A stretch of 64,000 nt of DNA from Planctomycetota bacterium (lineage in GTDB: Bacteria; Planctomycetota; UBA1135; UBA2386). The DNA is taken from the NCBI GenBank assembly GCA_016713175.1, contig JADJPQ010000026.1:310001-374000 (forward strand). Direction: 5' to 3'. Within the stretch, counting starts at the first letter, position 1. Each line of letters opens with the position of its first letter. Under the pieces are notes generated by a model. The model was given only the letters and a program-made list of their open reading frames with translations, ran no database searches and was not told the origin of the DNA. The position numbers and the translations under genes were made by a program. Shown here piece by piece: positions 52,580-63,969 of the stretch.

Positions 52580-55461
52580 AGCGCCTGCTCGGCATGCTCT
52601 GGAACTGGAGCTGGATCGTCACGTTGCCGATCGTCGCGCTGTTCGCATACTGGGCACTGGGCACCTGGCGGCAGTTCAAGGCCTTCGCGATCGACTACGA
52701 CGCCAGCCCGGTCGCAGTGACGCTGCGCGCAACCGGCGTCGAAGCGGCGCAACGGCTGCAGCACCAGGCGCGCGTCGCGTTGACCGGCGGCAGACTGACC
52801 GACATTCCGACGAGTCTGCAGCTGCGCACGATCCAGCTGCGGGTCCCGGACAAGGAACTGAGCAAGCTGAACCGCGACCTGCCGTACTCGGGCTACCAGG
52901 ACGTCGAGGGCGAACTGATGTACCCGGACGGCCTGAAGAAGGTCGACGTCCGCTACCGCGGCGACTTCCTGGTGCACTGGGGCTACGAGAAGAAGTCGAT
53001 CCGTGTCACCACCGACACCGACGACCTGTTCGAAGGCCTGCGCAAGTTCAACCTGATCGTCGCCAAGTTCCCCGAGCAACTGAACAACTACCTCGGCTAC
53101 CGGCTGGCGAAGATCATGGGCCTGATCTCGCCGCGCTGCGAACTGGTCAACGTCGTGATGAACGGCAAGAACCTCGGCGTGCACGAGTTCACCGAGCAGC
53201 TGGAGGAGGGGACGTTGCGGTCGTGGGACCGGATGGCCGGCGATATGTACTCCGGCGACCTGATCAGCAAGGATCAGTGGGCCGGCTGCACCAACCGGGT
53301 GTTCGAACTGCCCGAGCTGTGGACCAAGATCGCCGCCAACAACCACTTCGAACTGACCAGCAAGGCGCCGCTCGAGCACCTGCTGCGGTTGCTGAACGAC
53401 ACCCAGAACGAGCAGAATCACGCCGAGTTGAGCCGCCTGCTCGACATGCAGGCGTGGGGCACGTTCGCGGCGTTCGAACTGATCAACCAGACGCACCACT
53501 ACGACGAAGCGCACAACTGGCGGCTCAACTGGGACGGTTGGAAGCTGAAGTTCGTGCCGATCGTCTGGGATCCGATCGGTTGGGCACCGGAGATGCGGCC
53601 GCCGGGCAATGCCCCGATTGCGCAGGATCTGGTGATCTCCCGGCTGCACCAGTGGCTGCTCGGCAACGGCGATTTCCTCGCGGCGCGCCAGGCCGCGATC
53701 GAGGACTTCTTCCGCAGCGGCAAGGCCGAGAAATTCCGGGCCGAAGTCGACTGGACGATGGCGGCCGCGCGCGAGGCTCTGGCGCGTGACCCCAACATGC
53801 GGCCCGCTGACCCGGCGCGCGTCGACCAGGCGATCACCGCGATGGGCGCGTTCATCGACCGCGTGCTGCGCGAACTGCGGCTGGCGTGGCTGGAGAAGTC
53901 CGGAGCAGTCGCCTGGGCCGATCTCGGCCGCACCGACGGCCAGCCGTGGACACTGCGCTGCCAGGTCACCGGCCGGCGACCGGTGCACGCGGTGTCGCTG
54001 CGGTTCGAACGCGCACTGACGTCGCTGCCGCACGCCGCCCTGCGCTACACGCGCTTTGGCAAGCCCCACGAAATCGACCTGACCGGCGCCGTCACCGTGC
54101 AAGGCAACGTCGTCCGCGTCGGCGCCCGCATGTTCACCCAGCTGGTGCCGACCTTCCAGTTCATGCCAAACCGCGTGCTGCGGCAGCACACGCGCCTGGA
54201 GTGGCCCGGCATCTACGACCTGGTGGTGGACGGCATCCCGGCCGACAACCGGTTGCTGCACGTCGCTGCCGCCCGTGACCTCGGCGCACCGGAGGCCTTC
54301 GAACCGGCGATGCCGACCGCCGGCCTGCCGCCGCCCGAACTCGAGTTCGTCTACCGGCCCAGTCCCCCGCGACCGCTGATCGTGCCGCAGCACTGGCACG
54401 GCGTGGTCGACATCGCGACCTCGCGCGAGGTCTTCGACGAAGTCGTCATCGCCGCCGGCACGACGATCCGCCTCGGACCGGGCGCCAACCTGATCTTCCG
54501 CAAGCGCCTGACGGCGGAAGGCACCGAGCAGGCGCCGATCCGCTTCCTCCCCCAGAAGGACGGCCAGGATCCATGGGGCACACTGGCGATCAACCACCCC
54601 GATTGCAGCGGCTCGACGATGCGCTGGTGCGAAGTGCGCGGCGGCAGCGGCTGGGGCTGGCCGAAGCCGGGCTGGGTGCCGATGGAGGAGTACTGCTCGA
54701 TGTTCTCGGTGCACAACTGCAAGGACATCCGCATCGAGCACTGCACGTTCGCCGACAACCACCTGTACGACGACATGATCCACGTGATGTACGCCGAGGT
54801 GATCCTCGACGACATCCGGTTGCTGAACGCGCGGATGGACGCTCTCGACTGCGACATCAGCAAGGTCGTGCTGCGCAACAGCCGGTTCATCAAGAGCGGC
54901 AACGACGGCGTCGACCTGATGACCGCGACCGCCATCGTGCACGACTGCGTGTTCGAGAAGAACGGCGACAAGGGCATCTCGATCGGCGAAGGCACCTCCC
55001 TGGTCGCGGCCCGCAACGTGTTCGACGGCTGCGTCAAGGCGATGGAAGCCAAGGACAGCTCGATCGCGCACGTGTTCAACTGCGAGATCGTCAACTGCAA
55101 CCGCGCGTTCAACAGCTACAAGAAGAACTGGCGCTACGACGCCGGCGGCAACATCTTCGTCTACAAGTCGTTCCTGGCGAAGAACCGCGAGATGCCGACC
55201 GCCGATCAATGGTCGATCGCCGAGCTGATCGACTGCGCGGTCGAGAAAGGCGCCACGATCGCGCCGATGTGCGACATGTCGTATGTCGACGGCACGACCG
55301 TCCGGATGGTCAACCACGCGCGCATGACCGACTGCGACGGCGGCCGGGGCCCGAAGCGCCAACGCCCCATCCCGTTCCCGGCCGCGCTGCAGCACATGGA
55401 AGGCATGGCCCGCGGCCTCTGGGACAGCATGCAGATCAAGTTCCGCGGGGTGCCGCGATGA
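52576..55461 (+). CDS. CotH-family protein with C-terminal beta-helix
   Basis: A 961-residue protein. A membrane segment (WIVTLPIVALFAYWALGTW) precedes the CotH kinase-like domain (about 70-440): DVRYRGDFLVHWGYEKKSIR, KFNLIVAKFPEQLNNYLGYR, NVVMNGKNLGVHEFTEQLEE, NWRLNWDGWKLKFVPIVWDP. CotH proteins are atypical kinases first known from spore coats. Residues about 600-900 form a right-handed beta-helix (MRWCEVRGGSGWGW, IRIEHCTFADNHLYDDMIHV, KVVLRNSRFIKSGNDGVDLM, AIVHDCVFEKNGDKGISIGE). It is predicted to act on the outer side of the membrane. Start and stop both overlap neighbours by ATGA. Confidence 0.85.
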   Translation: MKRLLGMLWNWSWIVTLPIVALFAYWALGTWRQFKAFAIDYDASPVAVTLRATGVEAAQRLQHQARVALTGGRLTDIPTSLQLRTIQLRVPDKELSKLNRDLPYSGYQDVEGELMYPDGLKKVDVRYRGDFLVHWGYEKKSIRVTTDTDDLFEGLRKFNLIVAKFPEQLNNYLGYRLAKIMGLISPRCELVNVVMNGKNLGVHEFTEQLEEGTLRSWDRMAGDMYSGDLISKDQWAGCTNRVFELPELWTKIAANNHFELTSKAPLEHLLRLLNDTQNEQNHAELSRLLDMQAWGTFAAFELINQTHHYDEAHNWRLNWDGWKLKFVPIVWDPIGWAPEMRPPGNAPIAQDLVISRLHQWLLGNGDFLAARQAAIEDFFRSGKAEKFRAEVDWTMAAAREALARDPNMRPADPARVDQAITAMGAFIDRVLRELRLAWLEKSGAVAWADLGRTDGQPWTLRCQVTGRRPVHAVSLRFERALTSLPHAALRYTRFGKPHEIDLTGAVTVQGNVVRVGARMFTQLVPTFQFMPNRVLRQHTRLEWPGIYDLVVDGIPADNRLLHVAAARDLGAPEAFEPAMPTAGLPPPELEFVYRPSPPRPLIVPQHWHGVVDIATSREVFDEVVIAAGTTIRLGPGANLIFRKRLTAEGTEQAPIRFLPQKDGQDPWGTLAINHPDCSGSTMRWCEVRGGSGWGWPKPGWVPMEEYCSMFSVHNCKDIRIEHCTFADNHLYDDMIHVMYAEVILDDIRLLNARMDALDCDISKVVLRNSRFIKSGNDGVDLMTATAIVHDCVFEKNGDKGISIGEGTSLVAARNVFDGCVKAMEAKDSSIAHVFNCEIVNCNRAFNSYKKNWRYDAGGNIFVYKSFLAKNREMPTADQWSIAELIDCAVEKGATIAPMCDMSYVDGTTVRMVNHARMTDCDGGRGPKRQRPIPFPAALQHMEGMARGLWDSMQIKFRGVPR

Positions 55462-56204
55462 GCCAGAAAGGCGATGCCAAGCTGCACTTCCTGCGCTTCG
55501 AGTTCAAGTACGTGCTGCCGCAGGCGCAGCGCTCCGAGGTGGAGGCCGAGCTGCGCCACTTCGTCGAACTCGACCCGTACGTGGCCGACCAACCGGGCCA
55601 GCAGTACTTCGTCCGCAGCCTCTACTTCGACGACCCGACGCTGTCGTCGTTCCACGAGAAGCAGGACGGCCAGCACACGCGCAGCAAGTTCCGGATCCGG
55701 ACCTACGCGCGCACGGTCGACAGCGACACCCCGTGGTTCCTGGAGATCAAGGGGCGCTACAACAACCTCGTGTTCAAGCACCGTGCGCCGATCCGGGCGC
55801 CGTTCGACCGCCGGCTGCGCGGCGACGCGCTGGTCAACATGATCCTCGAGCGCTGCGCGCCTGGCCCGGTGCGCGACCAGTTCGCCTACGAACGATTCCG
55901 CAAGCAGATCGCGCCGGTCGCGCTGATCGACTACCTGCGGCGGCCGTACATCAGCAAGTTCGACCCGGAGTTCCGGCTGACCTTCGACTGCGATCTGACG
56001 GCCAGCGAGTCCGACGCGATGTTCCCGCCGCATCCGCGCCTGCGGCAGCTGCTGCCGGGTCGCACGGTGATGGAGGTCAAGTTCCGCCACCACGTGCCGT
56101 CCTGGTTCCACCGCATCATCCAGGCCTGGGAGCTGCGCCGCCGGTCGATCTCCAAGATCTGCACCGGCATCGAAGCGCTCGGCCTGCAACTCGATCCTTC
56201 CTGA
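55458..56204 (+). CDS. VTC-domain polyphosphate polymerase family protein
   Basis: A 248-residue protein with the VTC tunnel-type domain: FRFEFKYVLPQAQRSEVEAE, FVRSLYFDDPTLSSFHEKQD, KFRIRTYARTVDSDTPWFLE, EIKGRYNNLVFKHRAPI, RPYISKFDPEFRLTFDCDLT, VMEVKFRHHVPSWFHRIIQA. The alternating charged strands (FEFKY, RIRTY, EIKG, RLTFD, EVKF) are those that bind nucleotide and metal in this fold. In eukaryotes the domain makes polyphosphate from ATP; the bacterial role beside CotH is not known. The ATG at 55458 overlaps the CotH stop. Confidence 0.87.
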   Translation: MSQKGDAKLHFLRFEFKYVLPQAQRSEVEAELRHFVELDPYVADQPGQQYFVRSLYFDDPTLSSFHEKQDGQHTRSKFRIRTYARTVDSDTPWFLEIKGRYNNLVFKHRAPIRAPFDRRLRGDALVNMILERCAPGPVRDQFAYERFRKQIAPVALIDYLRRPYISKFDPEFRLTFDCDLTASESDAMFPPHPRLRQLLPGRTVMEVKFRHHVPSWFHRIIQAWELRRRSISKICTGIEALGLQLDPS

Positions 56205-56227
56205 TCTCCCCCGTTCCCGGAAACCGC

Positions 56228-56935
56228 ATGCTCTCCTTCCTCTTCCAGGCGCCGCAGGGCGTCGGCCAGACCGCGGCGGAAGCCACCGTCGTGTTCACCA
56301 TCTACGACTTCGTCGTCAACATCGGCGTCGCCACGCTGCTCGGCGTCGTGCTGGCGCTGGTCTACCGCCACACGCACAAGGGCCTGTCGTACTCGCAGTC
56401 GTTCACGCAGACGATCCTGCTGATCGCGGTGATCGTCGCGATCGTGATGATGACGATCGGCAACAACCTGGCGCGCGCGTTCGCGCTGGTCGGCGCGCTG
56501 TCGATCATCCGCTTCCGGACGGTGGTCAAGGACACGCGCGACACCGCCTTCGTGTTCGCCGCGCTGGCGGTCGGCATGGCGGCCGGCACCGGCCTGTGGC
56601 AGCTGGCGTGCATCGGCGCGGCGTTCCTGGTGGTCATCGTGCTGCTGCTCTACGCGACCAACTTCGGCGCGCTCTACAAGAGCGAGTTCATCCTGCGCTT
56701 CTCGTTCGACCAGAACCAGGACAGCGCCGCCTACCTGGCGAAGATCGGCGAGTTCGCCAAGCGCTCGAACATGCTGCACATCGAACCGTCGGGCGATGGT
56801 CGCAGCCTGCGGCTGACCTACGACATCACGCTCGAGAAGGACGCGTCGGCGGAGAAGTTGACGGCGGCGCTGGGTCAGGTGTCGGGAGTGTCGGATGTCG
56901 TGCTGATCGTCAGCAAGAACGACGTCGACTACTGA
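56228..56935 (+). CDS. DUF4956 membrane protein
   Basis: A 235-residue protein. Four membrane segments (DFVVNIGVATLLGVVLALVY, QTILLIAVIVAIVMMTIG, AFVFAALAVGMAAGTGLW, CIGAAFLVVIVLLLYATN) flank the typical ARAFALVGALSIIRFRTVVK and DTRDTAF motif. A soluble ACT-like C-terminal part (LRLTYDITLEKDASAEKLTA, VSGVSDVVLIVSKND) follows. DUF4956 proteins are usually found beside VTC and CotH genes, as here, so the three probably act together. It ends in a perfect hairpin that begins at its stop codon. Confidence 0.87.
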   Translation: MLSFLFQAPQGVGQTAAEATVVFTIYDFVVNIGVATLLGVVLALVYRHTHKGLSYSQSFTQTILLIAVIVAIVMMTIGNNLARAFALVGALSIIRFRTVVKDTRDTAFVFAALAVGMAAGTGLWQLACIGAAFLVVIVLLLYATNFGALYKSEFILRFSFDQNQDSAAYLAKIGEFAKRSNMLHIEPSGDGRSLRLTYDITLEKDASAEKLTAALGQVSGVSDVVLIVSKNDVDY

Positions 56936-56964
56936 TTCTCTGGCGCGCAGCGCCAGAGAATCAG
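56932..56964 (+). terminator. 15-bp perfect hairpin at the end of the CotH operon
   Basis: The arms 56932-56946 and 56950-56964 are exact reverse complements with loop GCA. The stem includes the TGA stop of the DUF4956 gene (56933-56935). No U-run follows (GTCTTGCC), so it is either a stem-only terminator or an mRNA 3'-end protector. The following stretch to 57237 holds no gene that I can support, only short G/C-rich palindromes such as 57081-57093. Confidence 0.65.
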
Positions 56965-57237
56965 GTCTTGCCCTGGCGCCGCGACGCGGGAGTGCCCGAT
57001 GGCCCGGTGCCGAGGAGGCGGTGCCCATGCGGGCAAAGGCGCGGGCGCCGTTGGTCGCAGAACGCCCGCGTGACGAACCTCCAGGACTCCTGGGAGTGGC
57101 CTTGCTGTCTTCGGCTCGGGGGTCGCCTTGCGTCGGCTTCGGGGAGGCTTGGTGGACCTGCCCGGCGCCGGAAACCGTTGGCTCCGCTTGCGCACGTCGG
57201 CCCGGGCGGCTACTAGTAGGCTCTTCCCCGATCCACC

Positions 57238-57330
<93 letters not shown>

Positions 57331-57355
57331 GCTTCCCGCGCATCGCGCGGGAAGC
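57331..57355 (+). terminator. hairpin directly after tRNA-Ser(GCU)
   Basis: GCTTCCCGCGC (57331-57341) and its exact reverse complement (57345-57355) form an 11-bp stem with loop ATC, starting one base after the CCA end. No U-run follows. It may act as a terminator or as a 3' processing structure. A partial copy of its right arm (GCGCGGGAAGCC) recurs at 57379-57390. Confidence 0.5.
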
Positions 57356-57418
57356 CGGGTGGCTCATCCGCGCGCCGCGCGGGAAGCCAGTGGCTCCACC
57401 CGCGCCCCGTCCCGCCCC

Positions 57419-57874
57419 ATGGCCCACCCCCACTGGCGCCTGCCGGCTGCGTTGCTGACCTGGCTTCTCGCCGGCTGCGCCGGTCCCGCCACCTCGATCG
57501 CCGCGCCGGACCTGGCACTCCTCGACGGCCGCCAGCTCCCTCCCCCCGACCCGATCACCGGCACCCGCACGCTGCCGTTCCGCTACTACGGCACGACCAT
57601 CGTCGATGCGCTGCCCGGAACCGCCACCGACGAACGCCCGGACTTCACGCTGACGCCGACCCGCGTCCACGGAACCCTCGCCGAACCGGTGTCGCCGTGG
57701 CTGTTCCCGTTCGACTTCCCCCTCGAACTGCTCGGCTTTGCCTTCGGCGGCCAGCAACCCCAGGTCCTCGGCGTGCACCTGCCAGAAAACCCCGACAAGG
57801 TCGCCGCCGGTTTCCGACCTGCCGGACTGATCCCGCTGCGCGACCGCGCGCTGCGCGCGAGGATCGAACGGTGA
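57419..57874 (+). CDS. small lipoprotein upstream of murD
   Basis: A 151-residue protein with a clear lipoprotein signal (LPAALLTWLLAGC). The mature part is Pro-rich with a few strands (TLPFRYYGTTIVDALPG, SPWLFPFDFPLELLGFAFGG, VLGVHLPENPDKVAAGF). No family is recognised. The stop overlaps the GTG start of murD (GTGA), so it is coupled to cell-wall synthesis. It may be one of the outer-envelope proteins linked to peptidoglycan, but that is inference from the neighbour only. Confidence 0.65.
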   Translation: MAHPHWRLPAALLTWLLAGCAGPATSIAAPDLALLDGRQLPPPDPITGTRTLPFRYYGTTIVDALPGTATDERPDFTLTPTRVHGTLAEPVSPWLFPFDFPLELLGFAFGGQQPQVLGVHLPENPDKVAAGFRPAGLIPLRDRALRARIER

Positions 57875-59259
57875 CACTGGCTGCCGGCATGCGCGTCCTG
57901 GTGCACGGCCTCGGCCGCTTTGGCGGCGGTCTCGAAGCGATCCGTTTCCTCCACCGCCGCGGCTGCAACGTCAGGATCGCCGACAAGAACACCGGACCCG
58001 ACCTCGATCACAGCCGGCAAGCGCTGGCGGGCCTGCCGGATCTCGACTGGCAGCTCGGCCGCGAAGACGAAGCGCTCCTGCACGGCATCGACCTGTTCGT
58101 CGCCAACCCGGCCGTGCCCGACCACCACCCGCTGCTCGCCGCGGCGCGCAAGCGCGGCCTGCCGGTGACGCAGGAAGTGGACCTGTTCTTGAGCGCCTAT
58201 CCGGGCACGGTCGTCGCGATCACCGGCACCAACGGCAAGTCGACGACGTCGACGCTGACGCACGCCGCGCTGCAGCGCGGCGGCCAGCCGGCGCTGCTCG
58301 GCGGCAACATCGGCCACAGCCTGCTCGCCGACGAAGCGGCCTGGGAGCGCGACCAGGTCGCGGTGCTCGAGATCTCGAGCTTCCAGCTGGAACGGCTCGA
58401 CCCGTGCTCGCGCGTGCACGGCGCCGTGTTCACGCGCGTGCTGAAGGACCACGTCGACCGCCACGGCACGCTCGACGCCTACCACGCCGCCAGGGCCGGC
58501 TGGCGACCGCCGCGGTCGACTTCGTCGTGCACCCCGCCGACGATCCGGTCGCCGCCGCGTATCCAGTCGGCCGCGCCGCGTGCGGCTCTGCGGCGACCGA
58601 ACCGGCGCCCGACAGCATCGGCCTGGTCGACGGCTGCATCACCGCGTCCGCCTCGGCCAGCGGCAGCCAACGCATCGTGCACCGCCAGGCCGCCTGCGCC
58701 TGCTCGGCGAGTTCCAGCTGGAGAACGTGATGGCCGCCAGCCGCCGCCGCGCGCTGCCTCGGCGCCCCTCGGCATGCAATCGGCATCGCCATGGCCGCCG
58801 CCGCGCCCCTGCCGTTCCGGCTGCAGCTGCTCGGCCTGGTCGATGGCGTCCGGATCTACGACAACGGCGTGTCCACGGAAATCGAGTCGACGCGCAGCGC
58901 GCTGCGTTCGCTGACCGGCAGGATCCACTGGGTCGGCGGCGGCAAGAGCAAGGATGGCGACTTCCAGACCGTCGCCGACGGTGTGGTGCCCCACATCGCC
59001 GCGCGCACCTGTTCGGTGCGGCCGCAAAACCGCTGCAAGCGGCGATCGCCGGCCGGCGCCCGGTGACCGCACATACGACGCTGGCCGAAGCGCTGACCGC
59101 CGCGTTCGCCGCGGCGGCCCCCGGCGACGCGATCCTGTTCAGCCCCGCGTTCGCGTCGTTCGACCAGTACCCCAACTTCCGCGCCCGCGCGCTGGAGTTC
59201 CATCCGCTGGCTCGCCCCGGCGTGCGGCAAGCGCGGCGAGCGACTCGTCGGCGACCTGA
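57871..59259 (+). CDS. murD: UDP-N-acetylmuramoylalanine-D-glutamate ligase (multiply frameshifted)
   Basis: MurD adds D-glutamate to UDP-MurNAc-L-Ala in the cytoplasm during peptidoglycan synthesis. The first 200 codons from the GTG at 57871 are clear: MRVLVHGLGRFGGGLEAIRF, TVVAITGTNGKSTTSTLTHA (ATP site), ALLGGNIGHSLLADEA, VLEISSFQLERLDP. After about 58490 the frame changes at least four times. Recognisable pieces are GRLATAAVDFVVHPADDPVA, LLGEFQLENVMAAS, VRIYDNGVSTEIESTRSALR with IHWVGGGKSKDGDFQTVADG, and ALTAAFAAAAPGDAILFSPA with FASFDQYPNFRARALEFH. All of these are normal MurD segments in the normal order, so the breaks are very probably sequence errors. The end is approximate. Confidence 0.82.
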
Positions 59260-59276
59260 ATCGCGGTTCCCCGCCG

Positions 59277-59840
59277 ATGGGCCGTGGCACAGCGTGCCAG
59301 AAGGCGATCGCGTCCATCGTGATCATGGATCTCAACGGCGGCGCCGTGACCAGCCCGTCATGCACCTGGCCGGTGGTGACACCGGCAGCAGCAACTGGGC
59401 TGCCTGCGCCAGCTCGGCAAGGCGAAGCCCCACCAAGATCTCGCCCGAGATCCTCGAGGACCTGCTCAGCGGCCTCAAGGCACCAGCCGACCGGGACGGC
59501 TCAGGAGGCCGCGCGCCGAGCGATGCGTCGTTTGCCCTGGCTGTGGCCTGACGCCGCAGGACTTCAAGGTCAAGGGCCGCCTCGGCTGCCCGCGCTGCTA
59601 CGAGACGTTCCGCGGCGAGCTCGTGCCGCTGCTGCAGCGCGTGCACGAAGCCGCCGCCCATCGCGGTCGCTTGCCTGGCAGGACGACTGCCGTTCCGCCC
59701 CGGTGGTCACCGACGAGAAGAACCTCGCCGACCTGCGGCGCCGGCTCGAAGAGGCCGTTCGCGGCGAACGGTATGAGGAGGCTGCCCGCCTGCGCGACGA
59801 CCTGCGGCGCGCCGAACGCGGCGAGCGAGCACGTCCGTGA
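59277..59840 (+). CDS. mcsA: McsA-like arginine kinase activator (frameshifted)
   Basis: McsA is a zinc protein that activates the arginine kinase McsB. The pieces, in order: ACQKAIASIVIMDLNGGAV (first zinc region), SPTKISPEILEDLLSGLKA, VVCPGCGLTPQDFKVKGRLG and CPRCYETFRGELVPLLQRVH (second zinc region, C-x2-C pairs), and the UvrB/UvrC-type tail VVTDEKNLADLRRRLEEAVR with EEAARLRDDLRR. Several indels separate them. The stop overlaps the mcsB start (GTGA at 59837). The first zinc region has lost some of its cysteines in the current reading, which may also be due to indels. It lies between murD and mcsB. Confidence 0.7.
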   Translation: MGRGTACQKAIASIVIMDLNGGAVTSPSCTWPVVTPAAATGLPAPARQGEAPPRSRPRSSRTCSAASRHQPTGTAQEAARRAMRRLPWLWPDAAGLQGQGPPRLPALLRDVPRRARAAAAARARSRRPSRSLAWQDDCRSAPVVTDEKNLADLRRRLEEAVRGERYEEAARLRDDLRRAERGERARP

Positions 59841-60921
59841 GCTCCGAGGGCCAGGTCGGTGACAAGCTGCCACCAGTTCCGCCGGTCGGCCTGGCTGCAG
59901 GGCAAGGGCCCTGGCACGGACATCGCGATCTGCACCCGCTGCGGCTGGCGCGCAACCTGCAGGGCTTCCCCTTCTCGCCGTGCATGGCCGACCACGAGGC
60001 CCGCGAGCTCGTGCACTTCGTCGTGCAGCGCCTCAAGCAAGAGCGGCATGCCCGAGCGCCTGACCTGGTGCGACCTCGACACCATCGACGACCTCGAACG
60101 CACCGTGCTCGTCGAGCGCCACCTGATCAGCCGCGAACTCGCCGGCAGCAAACGCGCGCGCGGCGTCGCCACCGATACCGAAGAGGCGGTCGCGATCATG
60201 ATCAACGAGGAAGACCACCTGCGCGTGCAGGTGTTCGCCTCGGGCCTGCAGACCGAAGCCGCCTGGCGGCGCGCCGAACGGCTCGACGACGCCCTGATGC
60301 GGCGGCTGCCGTACGCCTGGTCCGAGGAGTTCGGGTTCCTGACCAGCTGCCCGACCAACACCGGCACCGGCCTGCGGTTGTCGGTGATGGTCCACCTTCC
60401 GGGCCTGGTGTGGGCCGAAGAGATCGAGAAAGCGACCAACACCGCGCAGAAGATCCACCTCGCGGTCCGCGGCCTCTACGGCGAAGGCAGCCGGGCGCTG
60501 GGCGACTTCTATCAGGTCAGCAATCAGGTCACGCTCGGTCGTTCCGAGTCGCAGATCCAAGGCGATGTCGAACTGGCGGTCAGCGCTGCTGCGCGGCACC
60601 GCCCGTTCGCGGACCCTCGACCGCATCTACCGGGCCCTGGGCACCCTCGAACGGGCCCAGATCCTCAGCAGCGAGGAGGCCCTGGGTTGCCTCTCGGCCC
60701 TGCGATTCGGCATCCACACAGGCGCTTGGCCGGCTTCACGGTCGCGGCCGTGAATCGGGCCCTGCTGCTGTCGCAACCCGGCCACCTGCAGCGCCACCGC
60801 GAACCGCTCAGCCCAACGGGCTCGTCCGCCGCCACCTGCGCGCGAAGTGCTCGGCCGCGCCCGGATCGGGCGCCAGATCCCCCCGGTTGCGGAGCCGGAC
60901 CGGATTGGCGGTCGCCCGTAG
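59837..60921 (+). CDS. mcsB: McsB protein-arginine kinase (frameshifted)
   Basis: McsB phosphorylates arginine residues and so marks proteins for ClpC-ClpP. Pieces in order: SAWLQGKGPGTDIAI, RLARNLQGFPFSP, MPERLTWCDLDTIDDLERTV with LVERHLISRELAG, VAIMINEEDHLRVQVFASGL, AYAWSEEFGFLTSCPTNTGT-like (YAWSEEFGFLTSCPTNTGTG), LRLSVMVHLPGLV, RGLYGEGSRALGDFYQVSNQ, VTLGRSESQI, ALLLSQPGHLQRH and REVLGRARIGRQI before the TAG at 60919-60921. The SCPTN(T)GTG motif with its catalytic Cys is intact. At least four indels occur, the same density as in murD, so they are probably errors. Start GTG at 59837 overlaps the mcsA stop. Confidence 0.82.
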
Positions 60922-61097
60922 ACATCGCCAACCTGGCCATCGGCCCGGGGCGACCCTACCCACCGGCCCGGAGGCCCAGGCATCCGCAGAAGTCAAAGAA
61001 GCCGGCGAGATGGACCTGGAACTTCAACTGAAAATCCTATATCGCTGGCGTCCGATCTAAGGACCGAGCCAGCAACGGTCACCGGAGTCCCACCCAG

Positions 61098-63661
<2,564 letters not shown>

Positions 63662-63669
63662 CTCGCGCC

Positions 63670-63690
63670 CGCGCGGGCCCGGCCCGCGCG
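63670..63690 (+). terminator. GC-rich hairpin after clpC
   Basis: CGCGCGGG (63670-63677) and CCCGCGCG (63683-63690) form an 8-bp stem with loop CCCGG, eight bases after the clpC stop. No U-run follows, so termination by this element alone is uncertain. The 310 bases that follow hold no gene that I can support. Confidence 0.4.
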
Positions 63691-63870
63691 CCGGTTGAGC
63701 GCCCGCGCGAGGGGCGCACCGTGCGCGCGAGGGGGCACCTTCAGCAGAGCGGCGACCGAAGCGGCGGTGCAGCCTCCGACCTCGTGCCGCCCCCAGCCAG
63801 GCGCCGGCACGCGCTCAGCGCCACCAGACAGCCATTCGCCGGGGAGCAGCGCGTCGGGCGTCCCCGGGTC

Positions 63871-63969
63871 GCTCCCCCCGCGCGCTCGCCGCTCCCCGCG
63901 CGCTCGCCGCTCCCCGCGCGCTCGCCGCTCCCCGCGCGCTCGCCGCTCCCCGCGCGCTCGCCGCTCCCC
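63871..63969. repeat. 18-bp tandem repeat, about five copies
   Basis: The unit GCTCCCCGCGCGCTCGCC is repeated head to tail from 63891 to 63962 (four perfect copies), preceded by one copy with two extra C (63871-63890) and followed by a partial copy (to 63969). On the opposite strand the unit would encode GERRAR repeats, but no real gene is supported there because that frame continues only as the antisense of clpC. There are no spacers, so it is not a CRISPR array. Confidence 0.8.

Noticed and set aside
63871..63969. CRISPR array
   Set aside because: The repeats are contiguous with no spacers, and no cas genes are present.
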